From positions 1 to 64,000 of the forward strand of contig NZ_JAUSTI010000009.1 in NCBI RefSeq assembly GCF_030812775.1: a stretch of 64,000 nt of DNA, given 5' to 3'. The translations under genes were made by a program, and so were the position numbers. Position 1 is the stretch's first letter, and each line of letters opens with the position of its first letter. The notes under the pieces are model-generated. The model made no database searches, had not been told where the DNA came from, and was given only the letters and a program-made list of their open reading frames with translations. This stretch comes from Paenibacillus tundrae (GTDB lineage Bacteria > Bacillota > Bacilli > Paenibacillales > Paenibacillaceae). Below are positions 8,736-17,430 of the stretch, one piece after another.

Positions 8736-9383
8736 ATGAATAAAAAAAATCAATGGCTTGCAGTGTTAATCATTGTTGTTGGCGCCTTAATGTTATTGAA
8801 TCAAAATATGAACTTTCTAACTCTTGCCGCACTGATCCTGCTAACGTATGGAATGATTCAAGTTCAAAAAGGTGTTACACGTAAAGGATATCGTTGTTTG
8901 GGAATTGGTGCAGCACTTTTGTTGCTCGATAATTTGATGATTGTATTTTTGATCGTACTTGCCTCACTCGCTTTTTTCTACTCCAAAACAAAGAAGATTC
9001 ATCTGAATGAAAATGTCATGCGTAGACAAAATTTTATGGCGCGGTTTTATTGGGATCAACAGCCTTGGCGGTTACAAAGTATGAGTTTGTGGCATGCCAT
9101 GGGGGAAGTAAACGCGGATTTATCGCTATCTATACCCGAAGAGAAACAAACTATTGTATTACTTCAAGGCGTTATGGGTAATGTACGCTTGACTTTGCCT
9201 GAAGACTATGGCGTTGAAATTGAAGCATTCGTACTGTTTGGCCGCGTTAATCTGAATGGCGAGCAGGACAGTGGGATGATGAATAAAATAATTTGGAGAA
9301 CTCCTGGCTATGAGTCCAGTGAACATAAAGCAAAATTCGTAATTTCTTATATTGTTGGCGACCTAAGCATCAGTAATCCGTAG
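8736..9383 (+). CDS. liaF: LiaF-like membrane protein, inhibitor of LiaRS
   Basis: A 216-residue protein. The first ~95 residues form about four short membrane segments (LiaI/LiaF-like region). The last ~115 residues are a soluble beta-rich domain (LWHAMGEVNADLSLSIPEE.., FGRVNLNGEQD, SYIVGDLSI) typical of the LiaF C-terminus. In Bacillus, LiaF keeps the LiaS kinase silent in the absence of stress. ATG 8736 is preceded by GGAGG at 8721-8725. It is followed directly by the kinase and regulator genes. The 150-base gap before it holds no obvious terminator, so it may still be co-transcribed with the psp genes. Confidence 0.88.
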   Translation: MNKKNQWLAVLIIVVGALMLLNQNMNFLTLAALILLTYGMIQVQKGVTRKGYRCLGIGAALLLLDNLMIVFLIVLASLAFFYSKTKKIHLNENVMRRQNFMARFYWDQQPWRLQSMSLWHAMGEVNADLSLSIPEEKQTIVLLQGVMGNVRLTLPEDYGVEIEAFVLFGRVNLNGEQDSGMMNKIIWRTPGYESSEHKAKFVISYIVGDLSISNP

Positions 9384-9414
9384 TAATTAAAAAGAGATAA
9401 AGGAGGAGACCTGT

Positions 9415-10515
9415 ATGAACACAAAACGACATACCGACATGGTAACCCGAAGTATGCGTGAAGGAATCCTCCTTGTTTTCATTGTGCTCGCAGTTGTCTT
9501 GTATGTACTATATACATATGGTTATCTGGCTCCGTTTGCAGGCTGGAGACATCTGATCCAATCAGGTGTGGCATTGTTACTATTGTTAATTGGAATCGGT
9601 GCAGCATTTGGCTTTTATCAGAGCTATCGGGTGAAACGCAGACTAGAATTGTTGCGAGAAACGTTGCTGCAGTGGGAAAAAGGATCTCTTTCCCGCACGG
9701 TGCCTGATCTAGGCATGGACGACGTTGGGCGTCTAAGCGATCAGCTTGGGCGGATCGGTAAGAAGTGGGAGGATCAGGTCACTTCGCTACAGCGACTATC
9801 CACCAACAACGCTCAGCTTGCAGAGCAAGCAAGAGTTACGGCGATTGTGGAAGAACGGCAGCGTCTCGCAAGAGAATTGCATGATGCGGTATCTCAGCAG
9901 TTATTTGCAATTTCCATGACAGCAACAGCAGTTGGACGGAAAATGGAAAAGGATTTTGAACGTGCTCAGCGGCAGGTTGCTCTAATCGAAGAGATGGCTT
10001 CCGTGGCTCAATCGGAGATGCGTGCTTTATTATTGCATTTACGCCCGGTATATCTGGAAGGCAAACAGCTGGAACAGGGCTTGAAGGATCTGGTCATGGA
10101 ACTGAAGACGAAAGTGCCTATGGACATTGTGCTGGAAATCGATGAGGATATTGACCTGGTTAAAGGCATCGAAAATCATCTGTTCCGTATTGTCCAAGAA
10201 GCGATGTCTAATACATTACGTCATGCGAAGGCAGAGAAAATGGAGATTAGGCTACAGCGCCGGCCAGATGCAGTTAGAGTGTTAATTCGAGATGATGGTC
10301 AAGGCTTCGATCTGGATGAACAGAAGCAGGCTTCTTATGGGCTAGCGAACATGCGTGAACGTGTTACAGAGATTGGCGGAGCTATTCAATTTGTAACAGC
10401 ACCTGGTAAAGGAACACGGATCGAAATTACGATACCTTTGATGAGCGATGAAAGTGAGGAAGGACATGTCAATGGAGGAGACGGAAGTGGACACACAGTC
10501 AGAAACGTCAATTAA
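9415..10515 (+). CDS. liaS: LiaS-type sensor histidine kinase
   Basis: A 366-residue kinase of the NarL-partner (HisKA_3) class. Two membrane segments (about 18-38 and 44-70) enclose almost no outer loop, as in intramembrane-sensing kinases. A HAMP-like linker follows. The dimerisation helix carries the phospho-acceptor in ARELHDAVSQQ (His156), and the ATPase domain has IVQEAMSNTLRHAKA, DDGQGFD and YGLANMRERV. It would phosphorylate the overlapping LiaR. AGGAGGAG precedes the start. Its 3' end overlaps liaR by about 50 bases, which suggests translational coupling. Confidence 0.94.
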   Translation: MNTKRHTDMVTRSMREGILLVFIVLAVVLYVLYTYGYLAPFAGWRHLIQSGVALLLLLIGIGAAFGFYQSYRVKRRLELLRETLLQWEKGSLSRTVPDLGMDDVGRLSDQLGRIGKKWEDQVTSLQRLSTNNAQLAEQARVTAIVEERQRLARELHDAVSQQLFAISMTATAVGRKMEKDFERAQRQVALIEEMASVAQSEMRALLLHLRPVYLEGKQLEQGLKDLVMELKTKVPMDIVLEIDEDIDLVKGIENHLFRIVQEAMSNTLRHAKAEKMEIRLQRRPDAVRVLIRDDGQGFDLDEQKQASYGLANMRERVTEIGGAIQFVTAPGKGTRIEITIPLMSDESEEGHVNGGDGSGHTVRNVN

Positions 10516-11143
10516 GGTGCTGCTCGTGGATGACCATGAAATGGTTCGGATTGGTCTCGCCGCAGTTCTTGATACGGAGGATGGCATTGAAGTTGTCGGT
10601 GAAGCAGGAAGCGGGGAAGAGGGCATTCGTTTGGCACAGGAATATAAGCCAGATGTTGTTCTGATGGATCTAGTCATGGAAGGTATGGATGGCATTGAAG
10701 CTACACGGCAATTGCTGAAAATGTATCCTGAATGTAAGGTTATCGTTCTGACGAGTTACTTGGATGATGAGAAAATGTACCCGGTTATTGAAGCTGGAGC
10801 CTTTAGTTACCTGCTCAAAACCTCCCGAGCTAACGAGGTGGCTGATGCCATTCGTGCTGCAGCACGTGGTCAATCCGTACTGGAGTCACAGGTAGCTTCC
10901 AAGATGATGAATCGTTTCCGTCAGCCTCAAGCTGCTGCGCCGGCTCATGAGGAACTGACGGATCGTGAAATGGATGTCCTTCGTTTGCTTGCCCAAGGGA
11001 AATCAAATCAAGATATTGCGGATGATCTGATTATTGGGATTAAGACGGTTAAATTTCATGTGACCAACCTGCTCGCGAAGTTAGGCGTAGATGACCGCAC
11101 ACAGGCAGCAATATATGCTTATAAAAATGGACTTGCAGAGTAA
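10466..11143 (+). CDS. liaR: LiaR-type response regulator (NarL/FixJ family)
   Basis: About 225 residues. The receiver domain has the acidic pair DDHEMVR, the phosphorylation site in VVLMDL (about Asp68) and the KTS motif. A LuxR-type helix-turn-helix covers the last 65 residues (ELTDREMDVLRLLAQG, GIKTVKFHVTNLL). It should activate its own operon, as LiaR does. Three in-frame ATGs are possible: 10448, 10466 and 10472. GAGGA at 10456-10460 and AAGGA at 10460-10464 suit the latter two. A terminator about 110 bases downstream ends the operon. Confidence 0.93.
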   Translation: MSMEETEVDTQSETSIKVLLVDDHEMVRIGLAAVLDTEDGIEVVGEAGSGEEGIRLAQEYKPDVVLMDLVMEGMDGIEATRQLLKMYPECKVIVLTSYLDDEKMYPVIEAGAFSYLLKTSRANEVADAIRAAARGQSVLESQVASKMMNRFRQPQAAAPAHEELTDREMDVLRLLAQGKSNQDIADDLIIGIKTVKFHVTNLLAKLGVDDRTQAAIYAYKNGLAE

Positions 11144-11253
11144 GGACGTTGAGAATGTGATGACCGACAAATGAGCAACTAGGTCGTTCTACTATATAAG
11201 CTATTAGATCTACACGATAAGCTTAGCAAAACATAGAAGCGATTTAAGTGTGA

Positions 11254-11296
11254 AAGTCCGATTAACCAAAGTAATTGGTTGATGGGGCTTTTTTTG
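11254..11296 (+). terminator. Terminator of the lia/psp operon
   Basis: A 15-bp imperfect stem (AGTCCGATTAACCAA against TTGGTTGATGGGGCT) is followed by seven T. Confidence 0.85.
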
Positions 11297-11380
11297 TATG
11301 CAATAAAGCGTTTAGTACGAAGAGAAAGCGGGCATGCTGTTGATAGATTCATAGAATAGAGAACGAGCGGGGGAATCAGC

Positions 11381-12151
11381 ATGTTAAAACGGTGGATGAT
11401 GACAGCTGTACTAGCAGTAGCACTCATTATGTTAATCGGTATTACTCAAGTATACGCAGAGAAAAGTGTATCTGAAGGTGAGAAGTTAGAGCAAATGATG
11501 AACACGGCAGGTGCTGCTATAGAACAAGTAGATCGCTTAGTACTTAAATGGCAGGGGCAAGGTACGGGAGATGCACAGGAGATAGCGGGATTACTCGCTG
11601 ACGGGCTACAGCTCCAGAAACCTGAGTTAGTTCGTCAGACAGGACATGATGTATACCGCAGTGAACTGAAGGCGTCAAACGAAGGCGTGGGTATTCTGGT
11701 CAACGTTGTCGTTACAGGCTCAGCAGAATATTATACGATCATCCAGTTATCCGGCAATGAAGAGACGGATAGGAGTGTGTATTTCGCTTTGCATGAACAG
11801 GTAGAGCGATTACTTAAAGGTGTCGGTATTAAAGCGACTTGGAACTTTTCAGTACAAGGTACAGGGGAAGAGGCTGCTGTAGGGATAGAAAATCACAACA
11901 ACGCTCCGGTTCAGGCCGGTACAGCGGTACGACACATTGAAGGAGCATTATCAGATAAGCTGAAACTGAGTGCAGTGGAACGGTATGAAGATGACAGCAC
12001 AACAAGTGTATCTTATGTTGTTCCTGAGTTATCACTGGCCGTGAACAGTGGTTCGCATCAATTAAATATGCAGCTGGCCGTTCATCAGGATGATGTGTTA
12101 GGAACGAACCGTGTTACTTTGGGCTTTCCTGTCATTACGATTGAGTACTAA
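11381..12151 (+). CDS. ywmB: YwmB-like secreted protein
   Basis: A 256-residue protein with an N-terminal signal peptide (basic MLKRWMM, hydrophobic core, VYA-E cleavage) and a soluble region with two-fold repeated alpha/beta character. Length and pattern fit the YwmB family of Bacillales, whose function is unknown; the label TATA-box-binding sometimes attached to it reflects a fold resemblance only. GGGGGAATCAGC precedes the start. It is a single gene between the lia operon terminator and zwf. I am sure it is a secreted coding gene, less sure of the family. Confidence 0.68.
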   Translation: MLKRWMMTAVLAVALIMLIGITQVYAEKSVSEGEKLEQMMNTAGAAIEQVDRLVLKWQGQGTGDAQEIAGLLADGLQLQKPELVRQTGHDVYRSELKASNEGVGILVNVVVTGSAEYYTIIQLSGNEETDRSVYFALHEQVERLLKGVGIKATWNFSVQGTGEEAAVGIENHNNAPVQAGTAVRHIEGALSDKLKLSAVERYEDDSTTSVSYVVPELSLAVNSGSHQLNMQLAVHQDDVLGTNRVTLGFPVITIEY

Positions 12152-12240
12152 TTGTTGAGTATGATGTATTGAGTGTATTGAGTAGATCGTTTGAATCATG
12201 ATGATCTTGGTTAAGGAGTATTCATACCATGGATGGAATA

Positions 12241-12332
12241 TTTATCAATGAAGTTTTAATGATAAATTCTAGAAAAAAATTGGACAAAGACTGCCATAAA
12301 TTAGTGCATCGCCCTAGTTGATATGCTAAAAT
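12241..12332 (+). promoter_or_regulatory. zwf: Possible promoter region of zwf
   Basis: An inverted repeat TTTATCA/TGATAAA (12241-12266) lies upstream of an extended -10 element, TATGCTAAAAT (12322-12332). No convincing -35 box is present. The rest of 12152-12456 shows only short TTGAGT-like repeats just after ywmB. Confidence 0.35.
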
Positions 12333-12456
12333 GGCATCACATCCAAGAAGAAACATGCTGGTAATTGACGTTTGTATATTGTGCATATATAACACCATTA
12401 CATAGCTCGGGGAGTTCTTTGGAGTGTGTGTTCTTCCCCGGAAGAAAGAGGAGCCT

Positions 12457-14007
12457 ATGGTCGAAAAACTAATGCAAGATGAAGTGCAGACACCTGGCGC
12501 AGTATTTTTCATTTTTGGAGCAACGGGCGATTTGGCTCGCCGGAAGTTATTTCCGGCCATTTATAGTCTATACCGTGAAGGCAAGCTAGCCCATGACTTC
12601 GCGGTTATTGGCGTAGCACGGCGTCCGAGATCACCAGAACAATTCCGGGAAGACATTCATGAATCCATTCGAGAGTTCTGTCGTTATCCAGCGGGAGAGC
12701 CGGAGGAATGGAATGCTTTTGCCCAACATTTCGAATACAAATCACTTGATATTAATAACGTTGAAGGTTTCAAAGAGCTACGTGAGCAGACGGAGGCTTT
12801 GGAAGCGAAGTTTAACACGCCGGGTAATCGATTATTTTATCTAGCGCTTGCGCCAGAACTATTCGGTAACGTGTCATACAGTCTAAGAGATGGTGGGATG
12901 CTGGAAAGTAAGGGCTGGAATCGGCTTGTGATCGAGAAACCTTTTGGGTATGATCTGCAATCGGCAGAACAGCTGAATGAACAAATTCGGGAAGTGTTTC
13001 GTGAAGAGGAAATCTACAGAATCGATCATTATCTAGGTAAGGAAATGGTGCAAAATATTGAGGTCATTCGCTTCGGCAATGCTTTTTTTGAGCCACTTTG
13101 GAATAACAAACACATTGCGAATGTCCAGATTACACTTGGTGAGACGGTTGGTGTGGAAGAGCGCGGAGGATATTATGACCACTCTGGTGCGCTGCGTGAT
13201 ATGGGACAGAACCATATGCTGCAGATGTTAACGATGATTGCTATGGAGCCGCCAAGCCGACTATTCCCTGAGGACATTAGGGATGAGAAGGTTAAGGTAC
13301 TGCGATCACTGCGTGCTTTTGCAACAGACGAAGAGGTAAGCAGTAATGTAGTGCGGGGACAATATACGAAGGGAGAGTATCGAGGGAAGCAGCTTCCAGG
13401 GTATCGGGAGGAGGACAAGGTTGATCCAGACTCCACGACGGAAACTTATTTTGCAGCACGCGTGTTTGTTGATAATTTCCGCTGGGCTGGTGTACCGTTC
13501 TATATTCGGACAGGTAAGCGTCTTCCAGTGAAAACGACCGAAATCGTGGTTGAATTCAAATCGATGCCAAACAACGTATATCTCGGCAAGAAATATAAGT
13601 TAGAACCAAATTTGCTGGTCATTCGTGTAAACCCGATGGAAGGCATATATATCAAAATTAATGCCAAGAAACCGGGCTCGGATTCGGAAATTCAACCGCT
13701 TGCAATGGACTTTTGCCAGAGCTGTATGATCGGCATCAACTCACCTGAAGCCTACGAACGACTGCTGCATGACGCGGCAGAAGGAGATTCGACGTATTTT
13801 ACCCGTTGGGATGAGGTTGCAACAGCGTGGTCATTCGTGGATCGGATCGCAGCTGCATGGGCTGACAATCATGGGGAACTTCATACGTATCCAGCAGGCA
13901 CCTGGGGGCCTGAAGCAACTGATAAGTTGCTTGAGCAGGATGGTTACCACTGGTGGCCAGTGAATGGTCAGGATGAAGACCGAGTGATTTGGCAAGTGAA
14001 TAATTAA
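12457..14007 (+). CDS. zwf: Glucose-6-phosphate 1-dehydrogenase (first copy)
   Basis: A 516-residue protein that oxidises glucose 6-phosphate to 6-phosphogluconolactone, reducing NADP in the oxidative pentose phosphate pathway. The nucleotide-binding motif GATGDLARRKL is near residue 20. The active-site signature RIDHYLGKE (His191) and EKPFGYDL are intact. ATG 12457 is preceded by AAAGAGGAG at short spacing; GTG 12424 is an alternative giving 11 more residues. A paralogue lies at 29022-30476. This copy is isolated, while the other sits next to a 6-phosphogluconate dehydrogenase gene. Confidence 0.95.
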   Translation: MVEKLMQDEVQTPGAVFFIFGATGDLARRKLFPAIYSLYREGKLAHDFAVIGVARRPRSPEQFREDIHESIREFCRYPAGEPEEWNAFAQHFEYKSLDINNVEGFKELREQTEALEAKFNTPGNRLFYLALAPELFGNVSYSLRDGGMLESKGWNRLVIEKPFGYDLQSAEQLNEQIREVFREEEIYRIDHYLGKEMVQNIEVIRFGNAFFEPLWNNKHIANVQITLGETVGVEERGGYYDHSGALRDMGQNHMLQMLTMIAMEPPSRLFPEDIRDEKVKVLRSLRAFATDEEVSSNVVRGQYTKGEYRGKQLPGYREEDKVDPDSTTETYFAARVFVDNFRWAGVPFYIRTGKRLPVKTTEIVVEFKSMPNNVYLGKKYKLEPNLLVIRVNPMEGIYIKINAKKPGSDSEIQPLAMDFCQSCMIGINSPEAYERLLHDAAEGDSTYFTRWDEVATAWSFVDRIAAAWADNHGELHTYPAGTWGPEATDKLLEQDGYHWWPVNGQDEDRVIWQVNN

Positions 14008-14030
14008 TGAGCTGAAGCTTCATAAACGGA

Positions 14031-14075
14031 GATTCAGGATGTTCGCTACTGGGCGAATGTCTTGAGTCTTTTTTA
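14031..14075 (+). terminator. Terminator of zwf
   Basis: A 16-bp stem with several G-T pairs (GATTCAGGATGTTCGC against GCGAATGTCTTGAGTC) is followed by a T run. Confidence 0.82.
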
Positions 14076-14109
14076 GTGTGAAGAGCAAACATGTATGAAG
14101 CGGATATAT

Positions 14110-14330
14110 AAGTTCAACTAAACTTTTTACACGAGAATGGAGCGGACAGAAATAACGTGAAGAAGCGAAGCGGTCGCCTAAAAGCTTTCTGCAAGAAAGC
14201 TACCTCGGAAGCATAGGCTATCCCCGATTTTCCCTTTGAAGAAAGGAATCCAAAAAATCTGGGGATAACAGCGATCGGAAGGTTATTCTGTCATCGGAAT
14301 GGCAAGGGTAAACCATCTTTAGTTGAACCT
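14110..14330. repeat. Intergenic hairpin repeat, family 1, copy A
   Basis: The ends AGTTCAACTAAA (14111-14122) and TTTAGTTGAACCT (14318-14330) are complementary. The interior (about 14140-14300) matches the reverse complement of 17098-17220 almost base for base, apart from an extra block of about 40 bases here (GCTTTCT GCAAG AAAGC). An inner inverted repeat pairs TATCCCCGATTTT with AAAATCTGGGGATA. It lies just behind the zwf terminator. Confidence 0.8.
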
Positions 14331-14506
14331 GTATAGATTCTAAATGACGTTATAGTTTGTTAAGGGTAGATGCTTTACTGAGAGAGGTGTGGTATAGCCT
14401 AGAAAATAAGAGGCATATGTTGAATGGGGATATACGTATACTGGTGAGGAAGATAAGGGGAGAAAAGAACAAAAAACATCGATATTTAATTACTTAAAAT
14501 AATATG

Positions 14507-14536
14507 TTGACAAAAAGTAAGTATATAACTTATACT
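14507..14536 (+). promoter_or_regulatory. Promoter of the DoxX gene
   Basis: TTGACA and TATACT are 18 bases apart. The spacer and -10 form an imperfect dyad with AGTA and TACT at its ends, a possible operator. The transcript would carry a leader of about 190 bases; in it TCATGAAACTGG (14615-14626) can pair with CCCATTTCATGA (14651-14662). Confidence 0.65.
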
Positions 14537-14732
14537 CAATTCAACAGATAAAGAAATTACGCAAAACAAAAACAAAGATGCGGCTTAACGATTGACGCAA
14601 GTCAGATGAGGCGCTCATGAAACTGGAATGAAACGAGCTTAGGGGTTACACCCATTTCATGAATAAAAATTTTGGCATAATATCTTTAATCTAAGAATAA
14701 CAATTTGTAAATATTGAATGGAGGAAAAAGAA

Positions 14733-15131
14733 ATGTTGGATGTAGGATTGTTGTTAATTCGTTTGGTGATTGGTTTGTCGTTTATGGCGCACGGTGCTCA
14801 GAAATTGTTTGGCTGGTTCGGTGGATATGGGATTAAAGGTACTGGTGGTTGGTTTGAATCTATGGGTATGAAGCCTGGTGCGTTGGTTGCATTGCTGGCA
14901 GGTTTGGCGGAGTTCGGCGGTGGATTGCTGCTTGCACTTGGTCTGCTTACACCAGTTGGCGGTATTCTCATCGCATTAACAATGGTGATCGCGATTGTGA
15001 AGGTTCATGGGGCTAATGGATACTGGTCTACACAGAACGGATTCGAGTATAACCTCGCAATTCTAGTAGTCGGTGTAGCTCTGGCTCTGACAGGTGGCGG
15101 ACAGTACGCCTTGGATGCTTTGATTTTCTAA
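14733..15131 (+). CDS. DoxX family membrane protein
   Basis: A 132-residue integral membrane protein with four hydrophobic segments. Its first part (MLDVGLLLIRLVIGLSFMAHGAQKLFGWFGG in outline) and AEFGGGLLLALGLLTPVG are hallmarks of the DoxX/YphA-like family. Bacillus relatives (MhqP, CatD) belong to quinone and thiol-stress regulons, but the reaction is not established. ATG 14733 is preceded by GGAGG 8 bases upstream. The in-frame ATG 14718 overlaps that site and is rejected. It has its own promoter, leader and terminator. Confidence 0.9.
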   Translation: MLDVGLLLIRLVIGLSFMAHGAQKLFGWFGGYGIKGTGGWFESMGMKPGALVALLAGLAEFGGGLLLALGLLTPVGGILIALTMVIAIVKVHGANGYWSTQNGFEYNLAILVVGVALALTGGGQYALDALIF

Positions 15132-15152
15132 ATTGAATGAAGAACGAGCGGT

Positions 15153-15192
15153 AAGTACCTGGATGCTAAATTGGCTGAAGGGTACTTTTTTT
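15153..15192 (+). terminator. Terminator of the DoxX gene
   Basis: AAGTACC (15153-15159) pairs with GGTACTT (15181-15187), followed by T residues. The loop is long (about 21 bases). Confidence 0.7.
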
Positions 15193-15250
15193 GTTGTGTA
15201 AAAGTGTAAATCTACGGAACGTAATCGGTTATTTTCACTACAGATTATGG

Positions 15251-15442
15251 TACAATAGGAGAGTTGGGTTTAGAATCAGTATTACCGTATAAAAGGGAAC
15301 ACAGATCTGGAGAGGATGAACTCCATTGTAATGGTGTAAAATGAATCTAATGTGCCGACGACGTTGCGGCGGAAGTTAATGTACAATCAACCGGCTCTGC
15401 CGGATTTGAATAAAGATTGAATAATTGGACCGGCTCAGCCGG
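15251..15442 (+). promoter_or_regulatory. prfC: prfC promoter and leader with twin hairpins
   Basis: An extended -10 (TATGGTACAAT, ending at 15256) gives a leader of about 220 bases. It contains two near-identical small hairpins, ACCGGCTCTGCCGGAT (15390-15405) and ACCGGCTCAGCCGG (15429-15442). The second ends 37 bases before the start codon. Confidence 0.45.
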
Positions 15443-15479
15443 ATTAAACGTGAATGAACGGATGAAAGGGATAGAAGCT

Positions 15480-17063
15480 ATGAGCAAAGCTGCAGATAAC
15501 ATTCTTCAACAGGAAGTGGACAAACGCCGGACGTTTGCCATTATCTCTCACCCGGATGCGGGTAAAACGACTTTAACCGAGAAGCTACTATTATTCGGGG
15601 GCGCCATTCGTCTCGCGGGAACAGTTAAAGCGCGGAAAGCAAGTAAACATGCAACAAGTGACTGGATGGAAATTGAGAAACAACGGGGGATCTCGGTAAC
15701 TTCTTCCGTGATGCAGTTCGATTATTTGGATCATCGGATTAATATTTTGGATACACCTGGTCACCAGGACTTCAGTGAAGATACGTATCGTACGCTGACG
15801 GCTGCGGACAGTGCAGTTATGTTGATTGACGTAGCGAAGGGTGTCGAGGCACAGACGATTAAGTTGTTCCAAGTATGTGCGAAGCGTGGCATTCCGATCT
15901 TCACATTCATCAACAAATTGGATCGTGAAGGACAAAGCCCGTTTGACTTAATGGAAGAGCTTGAGAATGTCCTTGGTATTCGCTCTGTACCGATGAACTG
16001 GCCAATTGGCACAGGTCGTGATCTATGTGGTGTATATGATCGCATGAAAAACCAAGTTGAATTGTTCCAGGGCGACGATCACTCAACGATCAAAGTGCAA
16101 AAAGTGGATGGATACAAAGATCCAATTATCCGCGAGATGGCAGGAGAGTACCTGCATGATCAACTGTGTCAGGAGCTTGAGCTTCTGGATGTAGCGGGTG
16201 ACCCGTTTGATATGGAAAAGGTACAACGTGGCGAATTGACACCGATCTTCTTCGGTAGTGCGATCAACAATTTCGGCGTGCAGACGTTCCTGGAGAACTT
16301 CCTTGAGCTGGCACCGAAACCAGAACCTCGCCATAGTACAGCTGGTGATATTGAGCCGACCAATGAGAAGTTCAGTGGTTACGTGTTCAAAATTCAAGCC
16401 AATATGAACCCAGCACACCGCGACCGGATTGCGTTCCTACGGATCGTGTCTGGTAAGTTCCAACGTGGGATGAGCGTGAAGCACAACCGTGTAGGTAAAG
16501 AGATCAAATTGTCTCAACCACAGCAATTCCTTGCTCAAGATCGAGATATCGTTGAAGAGGCATATGCTGGAGATATTATTGGTCTGTTCGATCCAGGGAT
16601 TTTCCGAATTGGCGACTCGCTTAGCCAAGGCAGTGAAGTTGTGTTCGACGAATTGCCAACATTCTCGCCAGAGATTTTCGCCAAAGTAACGGTCAAAAAT
16701 GCGCTAAAACATAAACAGTATCAAAAAGGGATCGACCAATTGACGGAAGAAGGAACCATTCAGGTCTTCAATACCGTTAGCTTCGACGAGACATTGCTCG
16801 GCGTAGTAGGTCAGCTCCAATTTGAAGTATTTGAATACCGGATGAAGGGTGAATATGGGGTAGATGTGCAATTGCAGCGTATGCCGTATCAATTCGCACG
16901 TTGGATTGTGGACGAAAACCTTGATCCAAGCAAATTCCGTATTAACTCTACGCTGGTAAAAGATAAAAAAGGCAATTACGTTGTGCTCTTCGAGAATGAA
17001 TATGCGATGAGAACAGCAATGGACAAAAATCCGACGGCTAAATTCTTGGAAACTGCGCCTTAA
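15480..17063 (+). CDS. prfC: Peptide chain release factor 3
   Basis: A 527-residue translational GTPase, the normal length for RF3. It releases RF1/RF2 from the ribosome after termination. The P-loop SHPDAGKTTL is near residues 23-32; DTPGHQDF and NKLD follow, and the RF3-specific C-terminal domain is complete to KFLETAP. I chose ATG 15480 because GAAAGGGATAG lies about 8 bases upstream. Upstream in-frame starts (15452 ATG region, TTG 15417) would translate the twin-hairpin leader. It is a single gene; repeat copy B follows the stop codon. Confidence 0.96.
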   Translation: MSKAADNILQQEVDKRRTFAIISHPDAGKTTLTEKLLLFGGAIRLAGTVKARKASKHATSDWMEIEKQRGISVTSSVMQFDYLDHRINILDTPGHQDFSEDTYRTLTAADSAVMLIDVAKGVEAQTIKLFQVCAKRGIPIFTFINKLDREGQSPFDLMEELENVLGIRSVPMNWPIGTGRDLCGVYDRMKNQVELFQGDDHSTIKVQKVDGYKDPIIREMAGEYLHDQLCQELELLDVAGDPFDMEKVQRGELTPIFFGSAINNFGVQTFLENFLELAPKPEPRHSTAGDIEPTNEKFSGYVFKIQANMNPAHRDRIAFLRIVSGKFQRGMSVKHNRVGKEIKLSQPQQFLAQDRDIVEEAYAGDIIGLFDPGIFRIGDSLSQGSEVVFDELPTFSPEIFAKVTVKNALKHKQYQKGIDQLTEEGTIQVFNTVSFDETLLGVVGQLQFEVFEYRMKGEYGVDVQLQRMPYQFARWIVDENLDPSKFRINSTLVKDKKGNYVVLFENEYAMRTAMDKNPTAKFLETAP

Positions 17064-17080
17064 GTTAAGTCTTACTGTGT

Positions 17081-17237
17081 AAATTTACACAAACCACTCC
17101 GATGACAGAATAACCTTCCGATCGCTGTTATCCCCAGATTTTTGATCCCCCCTTTTTTAAAGGGAAAATCCGGGGATAAAGGCGAACGCTATGCTTCTTC
17201 ATGTTATTTCTGTCCTCTCCGTTTTTTGTGTAAATTT
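17081..17237. repeat. Intergenic hairpin repeat, family 1, copy B
   Basis: A 157-base element in the opposite orientation to copy A. Its ends AAATTTACACAAA (17081-17093) and TTTGTGTAAATTT (17225-17237) are perfectly complementary but different from the ends of copy A. The core, with GATGACAGAATAACC, ATCGCTGTTATCCCC and GGGGATAAAGGCGAACGC, matches copy A. It starts 18 bases after the prfC stop. Confidence 0.8.
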
Positions 17238-17284
17238 GTTTTATATCATGTAGTATAAGCAAGCGCGGTGTGTTAGCGCTTGGC

Positions 17285-17324
17285 ATAAAGATAAAGATCC
17301 CTCCGCCAGTTGGTGGAGGGATCT
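17285..17324 (-). terminator. Terminator-like hairpin downstream of sspI
   Basis: A perfect 10-bp stem AGATCCCTCC/GGAGGGATCT (17295-17324). On the minus strand it is followed by a T-rich tail (TTATCTTTATG), so it can end the sspI transcript. A second weaker pairing, AATAAGGGAA/TTCCCTTATT, lies between it and the gene. Confidence 0.6.
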
Positions 17325-17430
17325 ATTGCTATCCACTTACCTTAGGCAGGATGACCTCGCCGAATAAGGGAAAGCTTTCTTTTGCAGACAGAACAAACGT
17401 ATTGATGGTTACCTTCCCTTATTGCCTCAA

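Noticed and set aside
15402..15479. N-terminal extension of prfC through the twin hairpins
   Set aside because: The best ribosome binding site and the usual RF3 start both point to ATG 15480.
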